From Aquipseudomonas alcaligenes (lineage in GTDB: Bacteria; Pseudomonadota; Gammaproteobacteria; Pseudomonadales; Pseudomonadaceae), in contig NZ_FTNW01000003.1 of NCBI RefSeq assembly GCF_900156545.1, forward strand, positions 248,001 to 312,000: a stretch of DNA of 64,000 nt, written 5' to 3'. The translations under genes and the position numbers were made by a program. Positions 47,481 through 55,486 of the stretch are shown here, in pieces. Position 1 is the first letter of the stretch. The number at the start of each line of letters is the position of its first letter. Under the pieces are notes generated by a model, which did not search any database, had not been told where the DNA came from, and was given only the letters and a program-made list of their open reading frames with translations.

Positions 47481-48398
47481 TCAGGCGCTGTGCGCATAGG
47501 GCGGCTGCTTGGCCTTGGCCAGCGCCAGGTTGAGACGTTGCAGCAGGCCATCGGCATCGTCCTGCAAGGCCATCACGGCGGCCGTGCTGGCCTGCAGCTG
47601 CAGGCGCTCGCCATGGGCGCGGGCCTTGTACGCCAGGTGCGCCACGGCCAGGCGCAGCTCCTCGGCCAGCAGTTGCGCTTCGCGTGCGCCGGTATTGGGT
47701 AACAGCACCACGAAACGATCACCGGCCAGGCGGCAAAGCAGGTCGCGGTGGCGCAGGTTGAGCAGCAGCAGCTGGGTCAGCGCCTGCAGCACGCGGTCGC
47801 CCTCGGCGTGGCCATGCAGGCGGTTGATCTGGCTGAAGTCGTCGAGGTCGAGGATCACCAGTGACAGCGGCTGCTGCTCGGCGCGCGCCTCGGCCAGGCT
47901 CTGCTGCAGCTGCCGGCGCAGGTAGTCGGCGGTGTTCAGCGGGGTCAGCTTGTCGAACAGCAGGTGCTCGCGGAACAGCCGCTCGCGCTTCTCCATCTGC
48001 GCGCTGATGGCCAGCTGCTCGCGGTGCCAGTGGTAGATGCCGAGGGTCAGCAGGACCAGGCCGAGCGGCATGGGCGCCGACTCCAGCCAGTGGTCCCAGC
48101 TGATGGCATCCGGCAGCAGGATGAACTCGTCGAGGGCGTCCACCCACCAGGAGAGGAACACCAGCCCCAGGCCAATGGCGAGGAAGTTGGTCACCCGCCC
48201 GGCGGGCCGGCTCTTCAGTACCAGGCCGAGCCAGACCAGGCAGAGCAGGGCCGAGCCACCTTCGCCGAGGATGTCCAGCCACACCCAGTCGCTCATCGGC
48301 TTGAGGTCGCCGGCGCCCAGGTGCAGCAGCAGGGCGGCATTGGCGGCCAGCAGCAGGGCGGCCAGTTTCAGGCGATGCAGACCGAACAGGGTGGGCAT
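47481..48398 (-). CDS. Membrane protein with degenerate GGDEF domain (AGDRF) and intact I-site
   Basis: A 305-residue protein with about four transmembrane segments in its first 125 residues, then a GGDEF-type domain. The catalytic motif is AGDRF (225-229) instead of GGDEF, replacing the first Gly and the catalytic-pair Glu. The c-di-GMP inhibitory site RHRD is retained five residues upstream. VILDLDDFSQINRLHGHAEG and GDRVLQAL keep the fold. This points to a c-di-GMP-binding receptor, not a cyclase. It is only 10 bp from the AraC gene. The putative ligand of the membrane part is unknown. Confidence 0.87.
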   Translation of the reverse strand: MPTLFGLHRLKLAALLLAANAALLLHLGAGDLKPMSDWVWLDILGEGGSALLCLVWLGLVLKSRPAGRVTNFLAIGLGLVFLSWWVDALDEFILLPDAISWDHWLESAPMPLGLVLLTLGIYHWHREQLAISAQMEKRERLFREHLLFDKLTPLNTADYLRRQLQQSLAEARAEQQPLSLVILDLDDFSQINRLHGHAEGDRVLQALTQLLLLNLRHRDLLCRLAGDRFVVLLPNTGAREAQLLAEELRLAVAHLAYKARAHGERLQLQASTAAVMALQDDADGLLQRLNLALAKAKQPPYAHSA

Positions 48399-48737
48399 GG
48401 TGGGCTCCGCGCAAGAGGTTCGGGCGTCAGCAGAGCAGAGCCATGTGACCGAATGGTTGCAGCGGGGGAGGTCGAATCGGCTCAGGGCAGATGCCGATTA
48501 TTTTCCCCGGGCCCAGGGTGGGGCGGGTCAAACCAGCGTTGGTGCGGGCTCGCGGGTTTCACCCGGCTTACCAGGAAGGCCTGCGCCTGGGTCATTTCGG
48601 CTCAGATCGGCGGGAAAACCCCGGCAAATCAGGCCTGCGCCGAGACCCTGTCACAGAAGCGTCATCCGCGGCTCCTAGCTTGCGCCCCAGGTCGCCGGGC
48701 ACTGGTCCGGCCGCAACGCTTATCTGGGGAGATCAGC
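48399..48737 (+). promoter_or_regulatory. Upstream region of the receptor-phytase operon with Pho box
   Basis: No gene is seen in this 339-bp interval. It contains CTGTCAC-AGAA-GCGTCAT at 48648-48665, two 7-bp direct repeats at 11-bp spacing that match the PhoB consensus CTGTCAT-N4-CTGTCAT in 11 of 14 positions. TAGCTT (48676-48681) lies 10 bp after it as a possible -10, the layout of PhoB-activated promoters lacking a -35. A short GC-rich inverted sequence (TTTTCCCCGGG near 48501) and a REP-like GCGGGTTTCACCCGG (48553-48567) are also present. Confidence 0.65.
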
Positions 48738-51251
48738 ATGTACAAACGCCAACTCAATGCCCGCCGTGCGGGTTTTACCGTCAGCGTCCTGGCGCTGGCC
48801 ATCGCCGCCACCCCACTGTGGGCGGCCGACGAGCATGTCGAAGTGATCGGCCAGGCCGCCAGCATCGATCAGGCACTCAAGGAGCAGCGCCGCTCCGACA
48901 GCGTACAGAGCACCGTGCACGCCGACGGCGTGGCCCAGCTGCCGGACCAGAACGTCGCCGAAGCCACCCAGCGCCTGCCGGGCGTGAGCGTGGAACGCGA
49001 CCAGGGCGAGGGCCGCTTCGTCAGCGTGCGCGGCCTGGGCCCGGACCTCAACAGCGTCAGCGTCAACGGCACCCTGATCCCCTCGCCGGAGGCTGATCGC
49101 CGCGCCGTAGCCCTCGACGTGCTGCCGTCCGAGCTGGTGCAGTCGCTGTCGGTGGTCAAGACCCTGACCCCTGACATGGACGCCAACTCGCTCGGCGGCA
49201 CCATCGAAGTGGAGAGCCTGTCGGCCTTCGACCACAAGGGCCTGTTCTATACCGGCAGCGCCGAGGGCAGCTACGACGACAACACCGAGCAGACCAGCCC
49301 GAAATTCTCCGGCGCCGTCAGCGACCGTTTCAGCCTCGGCGACGGCACCGACAACTTCGGCGTGGCCGCCGCGCTGAGCTGGCAGCAGCGCGATTTCGGC
49401 TCGGACAACGTCGAGACCGGCGGCGACTGGGACTTCGAGGACGGCGCCCGGCTCGCACAGCTTGAGCAGCGCGACTACGACATCCGCCGCGAGCGCAGCG
49501 GCCTGGGCCTGAACTTCGACTACCGCCCGGACGACTTCTCCAGCTACTACCTGCGTACCCTGTACAGCCGCTTCAAGGACACCGAGACGCGCAACGCCGC
49601 CGGCGTCGAGTTCGCCGATGCCCAGCAGCCCGGCGAGGCGGGTAATGCCGAGGGCTGGCGCGAGCTGAAGGACCGCGAGGAAACCCAGGAGATCCAGTCC
49701 TTCGTACTGGGCGGCGAGCAGCTGGTCGGCCAGTGGACCTTCAACGGCCAGGTCGGCTACAGCCAGTCCAGCGAGGACACGCCTGGGCACATTGGCGGCG
49801 CGCTGTTCGAAGGCAACGACGACTTCGCCGATGTCGGTTTCGACAGCACCCGCAAGCCGCGGTTGAACGTCGGCGACGACTTCTACGACCCGGCCAGCTT
49901 CAGCCTAAGCGAGGTGGAGTGGGCCGAGGAGAACACCGAAGACACCGAGAAGAACATCAAGCTCGACGCGGCCCGCGACTACGACCTGGCCGGCCATGCC
50001 GCCCAGGTCAAGTTCGGTGGCAAGCTCAGCCGCCGCGACAAGAGCAACGACACCGATATCTGGACCTACGAGGACCTCGGCGACTTCGGTTTCAGCGACG
50101 AGCAGCTGGGCATGGACCAGTTCACCAAGGGCTCGGTCGACTACAGCCTGGACCGCTTCGGCCCCGGCCTGTCGGCGGACCGCATCGAAGACCTGATCGG
50201 CGGCCTGGACCGCAGCGAGTTCTTCAACGAGGAGGAGTCGCGGGTCAATGACTTCGACATGAGCGAGGACATCAACGCGGCCTACCTGATGCACACCCTC
50301 GACATCGACGACCTGCGCATCATCACCGGCCTGCGCTACGAGGGCACCGAGTTCGAGGCCAAGGGCACCGGTATCCGCGATGGCGACTACGAGAGCATCG
50401 AGGCCAGCAACGACTACCACCACTGGCTGCCGGGCCTGCACGCGCGCTACCAGCTGGACAAGGACACCCAGGTGCGTGCCGCCATCACCCACAGCGTGGT
50501 GCGGCCGACCTTCGGCCAGCTGGCGCCGGGCTTCGTCATCGACGGCGACGAGGCCAGCTTCGGCAACCCGGCGCTCGATCCGCTGGAGTCGCGCAACTAC
50601 GACCTCGGCATCGAGCACTACCTGGGCCGCGCCGGCGTGGTGTCCGCCTTCCTGTTCTACAAGGACATCGAAAACTTCGTCTACAACGCCGACCTGGCCG
50701 GCACTGGCGAGTGGGTCGATTTCGCCGAGGCCAACACCTTCGCCAACGGTGACAACGCCGACCTGTGGGGCCTGGAACTGGCCTACTCGCAGAAGTTCGA
50801 CTGGCTGCCGGCCCCCTGGAACGGCCTGCTGCTGGGCGCCAACGCCACCTTCAGCCGCTCCGACGCCAGCATCAGCGGCTTCGATGCCGACAGCGGACGC
50901 GAGCTTTCGCGCGACATCGACCTGCCGTTCCAGTCCGACACCGTCGGCAACCTGATGCTCGGCTGGGAGAACGACAAGCTCAGCCTGCGCCTGTCGGCCA
51001 ACTACAAGTCCGACTACCTCTACGAAGTGGCCGGCATCGACGACGAGCAGCACGACCTGCACGTGGACGACCAGGTGTTCGTCGACTTCAGCGCCGGCTA
51101 CTTCCTGACCAAGGAGCTGCAGCTCAAGTTCGAGGCGCAGAACCTCACCGACGAGAGCTACTACGTCTACACCGGGCGCAATGCCTACAACGCCCAGTAC
51201 GAAGAATACGGCCCGACCTACAAGCTCGGCCTGACCTTTACCCACTTCTGA
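48738..51251 (+). CDS. TonB-dependent outer-membrane receptor, likely for phytate or a related phosphate ester
   Basis: An 837-residue receptor. Signal peptide to about residue 29, TonB box-like EHVEVIG at 32-38, plug domain with QNVAEATQRLPGVSVERDQG and RFVSVRGLGPDLNSVSVNG, then a 22-strand barrel ending ...GPTYKLGLTFTHF with terminal Phe. The plug motifs (NVAEALQRLPGV type) resemble the TonB receptor family used for oligosaccharides rather than classical siderophore receptors. Its own promoter region carries a Pho box and the next gene encodes phytase. Uptake of phytate or its breakdown products is therefore inferred; substrate specificity cannot be read from the barrel. Confidence 0.9.
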   Translation: MYKRQLNARRAGFTVSVLALAIAATPLWAADEHVEVIGQAASIDQALKEQRRSDSVQSTVHADGVAQLPDQNVAEATQRLPGVSVERDQGEGRFVSVRGLGPDLNSVSVNGTLIPSPEADRRAVALDVLPSELVQSLSVVKTLTPDMDANSLGGTIEVESLSAFDHKGLFYTGSAEGSYDDNTEQTSPKFSGAVSDRFSLGDGTDNFGVAAALSWQQRDFGSDNVETGGDWDFEDGARLAQLEQRDYDIRRERSGLGLNFDYRPDDFSSYYLRTLYSRFKDTETRNAAGVEFADAQQPGEAGNAEGWRELKDREETQEIQSFVLGGEQLVGQWTFNGQVGYSQSSEDTPGHIGGALFEGNDDFADVGFDSTRKPRLNVGDDFYDPASFSLSEVEWAEENTEDTEKNIKLDAARDYDLAGHAAQVKFGGKLSRRDKSNDTDIWTYEDLGDFGFSDEQLGMDQFTKGSVDYSLDRFGPGLSADRIEDLIGGLDRSEFFNEEESRVNDFDMSEDINAAYLMHTLDIDDLRIITGLRYEGTEFEAKGTGIRDGDYESIEASNDYHHWLPGLHARYQLDKDTQVRAAITHSVVRPTFGQLAPGFVIDGDEASFGNPALDPLESRNYDLGIEHYLGRAGVVSAFLFYKDIENFVYNADLAGTGEWVDFAEANTFANGDNADLWGLELAYSQKFDWLPAPWNGLLLGANATFSRSDASISGFDADSGRELSRDIDLPFQSDTVGNLMLGWENDKLSLRLSANYKSDYLYEVAGIDDEQHDLHVDDQVFVDFSAGYFLTKELQLKFEAQNLTDESYYVYTGRNAYNAQYEEYGPTYKLGLTFTHF

Positions 51252-51260
51252 CTCGTGCCT

Positions 51261-51293
51261 CCCTCTCCCTCCGGGAGAGGGCCGGGGTGAGGG
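51261..51293. repeat. REP-like palindrome after the receptor gene
   Basis: CCCTCTCCC-TCC-GGGAGAGGG with the flanking GCCGGGGTGAGGG, same family as in the amide operon, 10 bp after the stop. Confidence 0.82.
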
Positions 51294-51362
51294 CGCCTGG
51301 CTCCACCCCGCCCACTGTTTCCAGCCTGTGTGTGCAGGGCTTCTATAAGGAATACCTAAGCA

Positions 51363-53279
51363 ATGAATCCGTTGTTCCCCCTTTCCCTGCTGTTCGCCGG
51401 CCTGCTGCTGGCCGGTTGCGACCAGCTGCCTTCCTCGGCTTCGGCCGCAGCGCCGAAGCTGAGCCTGAGCCCCTGGGGCGCCTCCAGCCAGCTCAAGGCC
51501 GAGGACCTGCGCTTCGCCGGCGAGCAGCGCCTGGCCGCCAGCGAGCAGCGTGGCCTGCTCCTGCTCGATGCCCAGGGCGCCGAATTGGCGCGCCTGCCCG
51601 GGCGCTTCACCGGCCTCGATAGCCGCGAGCTGGACGGCCAGCTGCTGGTCGCCAGCCTGGACGCCGCCAGCCAGCGCCCGACCCTGGCGCTGCTCGACCC
51701 GAGCACGCGTCAGTGGGGCCGCAGCCTGGTCCTGCCGGCGCGCGACTATGCGGTGACCGGCCTGTGCCTGTACCGCGACGAGGCGGCCAACCTCTACCTG
51801 TTCCTGGTCGGCGAGGAGGGCCGTGGCGAGCAGTGGCTGGTCGGCACCGACCGTTCGCTGCGCGACGAGGCGCTGCGCGTGCGCGGCCTGCCGCTGCCGC
51901 CGCAGGCCGAGTTCTGCCAGGTCGACGATGCCGCCAACCAGCTGCTGGTGAACGAGGAAGGCGTCGGCCTGTGGGCCTACCCGGCCCATCCGGAGGCCGA
52001 GACCAGCCGCTTGCCGGTGGACATGGTCAAACCCTTCGGCGGCCTGGAGCAGGGCGTGGGCGCCATGGCCAGCGTGCCGGGTGGCGTACTGGCGCTGGAT
52101 GTCGGCGCCGGCAAACTGCACCTGTACCAGCGCCAGGGCGAGACCTGGCAGGCCGCCGGCACGCTCGATCTGCCGGGCCTGGAAGAGCCCGAGCGCCTGG
52201 CCGTGCGGCCCAGCGCCGAGGGCCTCGACCTGCTGCTGCAGGATGACGGCAGCGGCAGCTTCTACGAAGGCCGGTTGGCCTGGCAGCCGCAGCCGGTGGC
52301 CACGGCCGAGGTGCTGGTGAATGTCCCCGCGTTACGCCAGAGCGAACCGGTCGGCCGCCACGGTGACGCCGCCGATGATCCGGCGATCTGGGTCGACCCG
52401 GTCAACCCGGCGCGCTCGCGCGTACTCGGCACTAACAAGAAGCAGGGCCTGCTGGTCTACGACCTGGACGGCACGCTGCTGCAGGAATTGCCGGTGGGCC
52501 GCCTGAACAACGTCGATGTGCGCGCCAATTTCAGCCTGGGCGGCGAGCGCGTCGACCTGGCCGTGGCCAGCAACCGTGACCGCGACAGCATCGCCGTGTT
52601 CGCCATCGACCGCGCCAGCGGCGAGCTGCGCGAGGCCGGCGAAATTCGCACGCCGCTCAAGGAAATCTACGGCATCTGCCTGTTCCAGCCGGCCAGCGGC
52701 GAGCTGTACGCCTTCGCCAACGGCAAGGACGGCAGCTTCCTGCAGTACCGCCTGAGCGACAGCGGCGGCGAGGTCGCGGGTGAGCTGGTGCGGCGCTTCG
52801 CGGTGGCCAGCCAGCCCGAGGGCTGCGTGGCCGACGACCAGCGCCAGCGTCTGTTCGTCGGCGAGGAGGACACCGGCGTGTGGGCGTTGGACGCCCGTGC
52901 CGACGGCCCCACCGAGTTGCACGAGGTGATGAAGGTCGGCGGCGCGCTGCATGCCGATGTCGAGGGCCTGGGTCTGTATCAGTCCGCGGAACGCGACTAC
53001 CTGGTGGTGTCCAGCCAGGGCAACGACAGCTACCTGCTGCTCGATGCCGAACCGCCCTATGCGCTCAAGGGCGCCTTCCGCGTCGGCCTCAACGGCGACT
53101 TGGGTATCGACGGCGCCTCCGAGACCGACGGCCTGGAGGTGACCTCGGCCAACCTCGGCGGGCCCTGGAGCCAGGGCCTGCTGGTGGTGCAGGACGGGCG
53201 CAAGCGCATGCCCGAGAGCACGCAGAACTTCAAGCTGGTGCCCTGGGCCGACATCGCCCGCGCCCTCGGCCTGGAATAG
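51363..53279 (+). CDS. Lipoprotein 3-phytase with tandem beta-propeller domains
   Basis: A 638-residue lipoprotein (LLLAGC, Cys19). The C-terminal half (about 320-638) is a beta-propeller phytase: ADDPAIWVDPVNPARSRVLG, TNKKQGLLVYDLDG, DVEGLGLYQSAERDYLVVSS and ETDGLEVTSANLGGPWSQGL. The N-terminal half (30-315) repeats it in weaker form: VTGLCLYRDEAANLYLFLVG (131-150) resembles IYGICLFQPASGELYAFANG (435-454), and EFCQVDDAANQLLVNEEGVG (183-202) resembles EGCVADDQRQRLFVGEEDTG. So it has one probably catalytic and one divergent propeller. Calcium-dependent hydrolysis of phytate to lower phosphates is the family activity. As a lipoprotein it should stay membrane-attached near the receptor. Confidence 0.92.
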   Translation: MNPLFPLSLLFAGLLLAGCDQLPSSASAAAPKLSLSPWGASSQLKAEDLRFAGEQRLAASEQRGLLLLDAQGAELARLPGRFTGLDSRELDGQLLVASLDAASQRPTLALLDPSTRQWGRSLVLPARDYAVTGLCLYRDEAANLYLFLVGEEGRGEQWLVGTDRSLRDEALRVRGLPLPPQAEFCQVDDAANQLLVNEEGVGLWAYPAHPEAETSRLPVDMVKPFGGLEQGVGAMASVPGGVLALDVGAGKLHLYQRQGETWQAAGTLDLPGLEEPERLAVRPSAEGLDLLLQDDGSGSFYEGRLAWQPQPVATAEVLVNVPALRQSEPVGRHGDAADDPAIWVDPVNPARSRVLGTNKKQGLLVYDLDGTLLQELPVGRLNNVDVRANFSLGGERVDLAVASNRDRDSIAVFAIDRASGELREAGEIRTPLKEIYGICLFQPASGELYAFANGKDGSFLQYRLSDSGGEVAGELVRRFAVASQPEGCVADDQRQRLFVGEEDTGVWALDARADGPTELHEVMKVGGALHADVEGLGLYQSAERDYLVVSSQGNDSYLLLDAEPPYALKGAFRVGLNGDLGIDGASETDGLEVTSANLGGPWSQGLLVVQDGRKRMPESTQNFKLVPWADIARALGLE

Positions 53280-53281
53280 CC

Positions 53282-53299
53282 CTGTCATCAGGCGGTAAC
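53282..53299 (+). promoter_or_regulatory. Weak Pho-box-like site before the energiser genes
   Basis: CTGTCAT-CAGG-CGGTAAC starts 3 bp after the phytase stop. The first half is a perfect PhoB half-site; the second matches in only 4 of 7 positions. It is about 105 bp before tolQ-like. Weak evidence, recorded because the upstream promoter has a better copy. Confidence 0.35.
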
Positions 53300-53324
53300 C
53301 GCCGCGTAATCGAATAGCACCCAT

Positions 53325-53360
53325 TCACCCTCTCCCCCTGGGAGAGGGCCGGGGTGAGGG
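53325..53360. repeat. REP-like palindrome before the tolQ-like gene
   Basis: CCCTCTCCC-CCT-GGGAGAGGG then CCGGGGTGAGGG, the same element as after the receptor gene. Confidence 0.82.
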
Positions 53361-53404
53361 ACGTGCAAGCACGACTCGCCCCCATACAAAGGAGGAACCA
53401 CACC

Positions 53405-54109
53405 ATGCACGCCACCCTGGAACAGATGACCGTCTGGAGCCTGGTCAACGATGCCAGCCTGCTGGTCAAGCTGGTCATGCTGAGCCTGCTCGCCGCTTCG
53501 CTGGCCAGCTGGTACCTGATCGTCCAGCGCAGCCTGCTGCTGGGTCGCAGCGAGCGCCTGGCGCGGGATTTCCTGCGCCGCTTCCGCGAGACCGGCGATC
53601 TCGCCACCCTGTACCGCGAAGGTGCCGAACGCACTGATGACGACGCTGCGCTGGAGCAGCTGTTCCGCGCCGGCTACGGCGAATATGCACAGTTGCGCCG
53701 TGATCCGGGCGTGGCGCGCGAGACGCTGATCGACGGCGTGGAGCGCAGCCTGCTGGTGGCCATTTCCGAGCAGGAGGCGCGCCTGGAGAAAGGCCTGACG
53801 CTGCTCGCCACCATCGGTTCGGTCAGTCCCTACATCGGTCTGTTCGGCACCGTGTGGGGGATCATGAATTCCTTCATCGGCCTGTCGCAGGTGCAGCAGG
53901 CGACGCTGTCCACCGTCGCCCCGGGCATCGCCGAGGCGCTGATCGCCACCGCCATCGGCCTGTTCGCGGCGATTCCTGCGGTGATCGCCTACAACCGCTT
54001 CTCCGCCCGCGTGGCGGCCCTGAGCACCCGCCTGTATGCCTTCGGCAACGAACTGCAGGGCCGCCTGCAGCGGCGCCTGCCGGCATCCGGTCTGGCCCAG
54101 GCGGCCTGA
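53405..54109 (+). CDS. TolQ/ExbB-family proton channel protein
   Basis: A 234-residue inner-membrane protein with three transmembrane segments (about 20-40, 135-155 and 170-195). The signature [20 protein letters not shown] and [20 protein letters not shown] contain the pore residues. [21 protein letters not shown] is closer to TolQ than to ExbB. It pairs with the TolR-like protein downstream. GGAGG lies about 10 bp before the ATG. Position after a TonB receptor and phytase and before a TonB gene indicates a dedicated energiser, not the housekeeping Tol system (no tolA, tolB or pal nearby). Confidence 0.92.
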   Translation: MHATLEQMTVWSLVNDASLLVKLVMLSLLAASLASWYLIVQRSLLLGRSERLARDFLRRFRETGDLATLYREGAERTDDDAALEQLFRAGYGEYAQLRRDPGVARETLIDGVERSLLVAISEQEARLEKGLTLLATIGSVSPYIGLFGTVWGIMNSFIGLSQVQQATLSTVAPGIAEALIATAIGLFAAIPAVIAYNRFSARVAALSTRLYAFGNELQGRLQRRLPASGLAQAA

Positions 54110-54120
54110 GGAGCAGGGTG

Positions 54121-54564
54121 ATGCGCAAGCCGCAGTGCAAGCACGGCCCCAAGGCCGAGATGAACGTGGTGCCCTATATCGATGTGATGCTGGTGCTGCT
54201 GGTGATCTTCATGGTCACTGCGCCCATGCTCACCCAGGGTGTGAAGATCGAGCTACCCAAGGTCGCCGCCGAGGCGCTGCCGACCGACAGCCAGCAGCAG
54301 GTACTGACCCTCTCGGTGCAGGCCGATGGCGGCTACTACTGGAACCTCGGCAGCCAGCTGGACACCGAACACCGCACCGACAGCGCCGTGAGCCTGGAGG
54401 AGATGACCAGCAAGGTCGGCGCGCTGATTGCCGCGCGCGGCGACACCCAGGTGTACATCCGCGCCGACGGCCACGCCGACTACGCCACGGTACTGGCCGG
54501 TATGGCTGCGCTGCAGAAGGGCGGGGTGAGCAACCTCGGCCTGATCACCGAGGCGCCGCAGTGA
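54121..54564 (+). CDS. TolR/ExbD-family protein
   Basis: A 147-residue protein with one N-terminal transmembrane helix containing the proton-carrying Asp21 ([15 protein letters not shown]) and a periplasmic domain ([32 protein letters not shown]). The pattern fits TolR/ExbD. GAGGAG precedes the ATG at 54121 by 7 bp; a GTG 3 bp earlier is possible. With TolQ-like it forms the proton-driven motor that energises the TonB-like protein encoded next, with which it overlaps by 4 bp. Confidence 0.93.
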   Translation: MRKPQCKHGPKAEMNVVPYIDVMLVLLVIFMVTAPMLTQGVKIELPKVAAEALPTDSQQQVLTLSVQADGGYYWNLGSQLDTEHRTDSAVSLEEMTSKVGALIAARGDTQVYIRADGHADYATVLAGMAALQKGGVSNLGLITEAPQ

Positions 54565-55352
54565 GCACGCTGGCCATGTCCCGCCCCTCGTCCTGGGTGT
54601 TCGTACCGCTGACCGGCAACGGCTGGCGCAGCTTTGTCGCCGCCGGGGTGGCGGTGGGCCTGCACGCCCTGGTGCTCGCTTTGCTGCTCAGCCACTGGCA
54701 GGCCGACACGCCACCCGCCCCCCAGGTGCAGACGCTGACCACGCGCCTGGTCACCCTGGCGCCGCCGGCCCCGCCACAGCCCGAGGCCGTGCTGCCGCCC
54801 GTGGTGCTGCCCGAGCCCGAGCCGGCCAAGCCGGTAGAGGCGCCCAGGCCCGACCCACGCATCGAACAGCAGCAGCTGGAGCAGGCCGCCCTGGCGCGCA
54901 AGCGCGTCGAGCAGCAGCGCGAGCGTCAGCGCCTGGAACGCGAACAGGCCGAGCGCCAGCGCATCGAGCGCGAGCGCCGTGCGGCCGAGGACCTGGCCCG
55001 CCAGCAGGCGCAGCAAGCCCAGGCCCGCGCCGCTGCCGAAGCCGCCGAACGCGCCCGCCAGGCCGAGGCCGCCGCGGCCGCCAGTCGCCAGTACCTGCCG
55101 ATCGCCAAGGACGCGCCGGACTACCCCGAACGCGCCCTGGACAAGGGCATCGAGGGCGACTGCACGGTGAGCTACCGGGTCAACCCGCAGGGCCGCGTCG
55201 AAGACCCGCAGGTGGTGGGTGACTGTCATCCGCTGTTCATACGCCCGTCACTCAACGCCGCTAAAAGCTTCCGCTACCAGCCGCGCCTGGTCGATGGCCG
55301 CGCGGTGGCGGTGGAAGGGGTGAGGAACACCTTCCACTACCGCATCGAATAA
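54561..55352 (+). CDS. TonB-family protein with TolA-like stalk
   Basis: A 263-residue protein: transmembrane helix at about 26-44 with the conserved TonB-type histidine (H35), Pro-rich segment (51-100, PEPEPAKPVEAPRPDPR), then a long charged helix (101-175) rich in Ala, Arg, Glu and Gln as in TolA, and a C-terminal TonB_C domain (178-263; DYPERALDKGIEGDCTVSYR, VNPQGRVEDPQVVGDC). The mix of TonB tip and TolA-like stalk fits the TolQ/TolR-like motor encoded upstream. A GTG start overlaps the tolR-like stop; a Met at 54576 is an alternative. Confidence 0.88.
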   Translation: MSTLAMSRPSSWVFVPLTGNGWRSFVAAGVAVGLHALVLALLLSHWQADTPPAPQVQTLTTRLVTLAPPAPPQPEAVLPPVVLPEPEPAKPVEAPRPDPRIEQQQLEQAALARKRVEQQRERQRLEREQAERQRIERERRAAEDLARQQAQQAQARAAAEAAERARQAEAAAAASRQYLPIAKDAPDYPERALDKGIEGDCTVSYRVNPQGRVEDPQVVGDCHPLFIRPSLNAAKSFRYQPRLVDGRAVAVEGVRNTFHYRIE

Positions 55353-55380
55353 ATCAGAGCGACCAGCCCACTCCGACCAC

Positions 55381-55455
55381 CCCCTCTCCCACCGGGAGAG
55401 GGCCGGGGTGAGGGTATGGCGACCACCACAGGCCGTAGCCCGGATGCAATCCGGG
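55381..55455. repeat. REP-like palindromes between the TonB gene and phoX
   Basis: CCCTCTCCC-ACC-GGGAGAGGG (about 55382-55402) with flanking CCGGGGTGAGGG, then GTAGCCCGGATGCAATCCGGG (55435-55455), a second-family element. Confidence 0.8.
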
Positions 55456-55486
55456 AAACCACCACAAAATTCCACAGAGATCCCTG

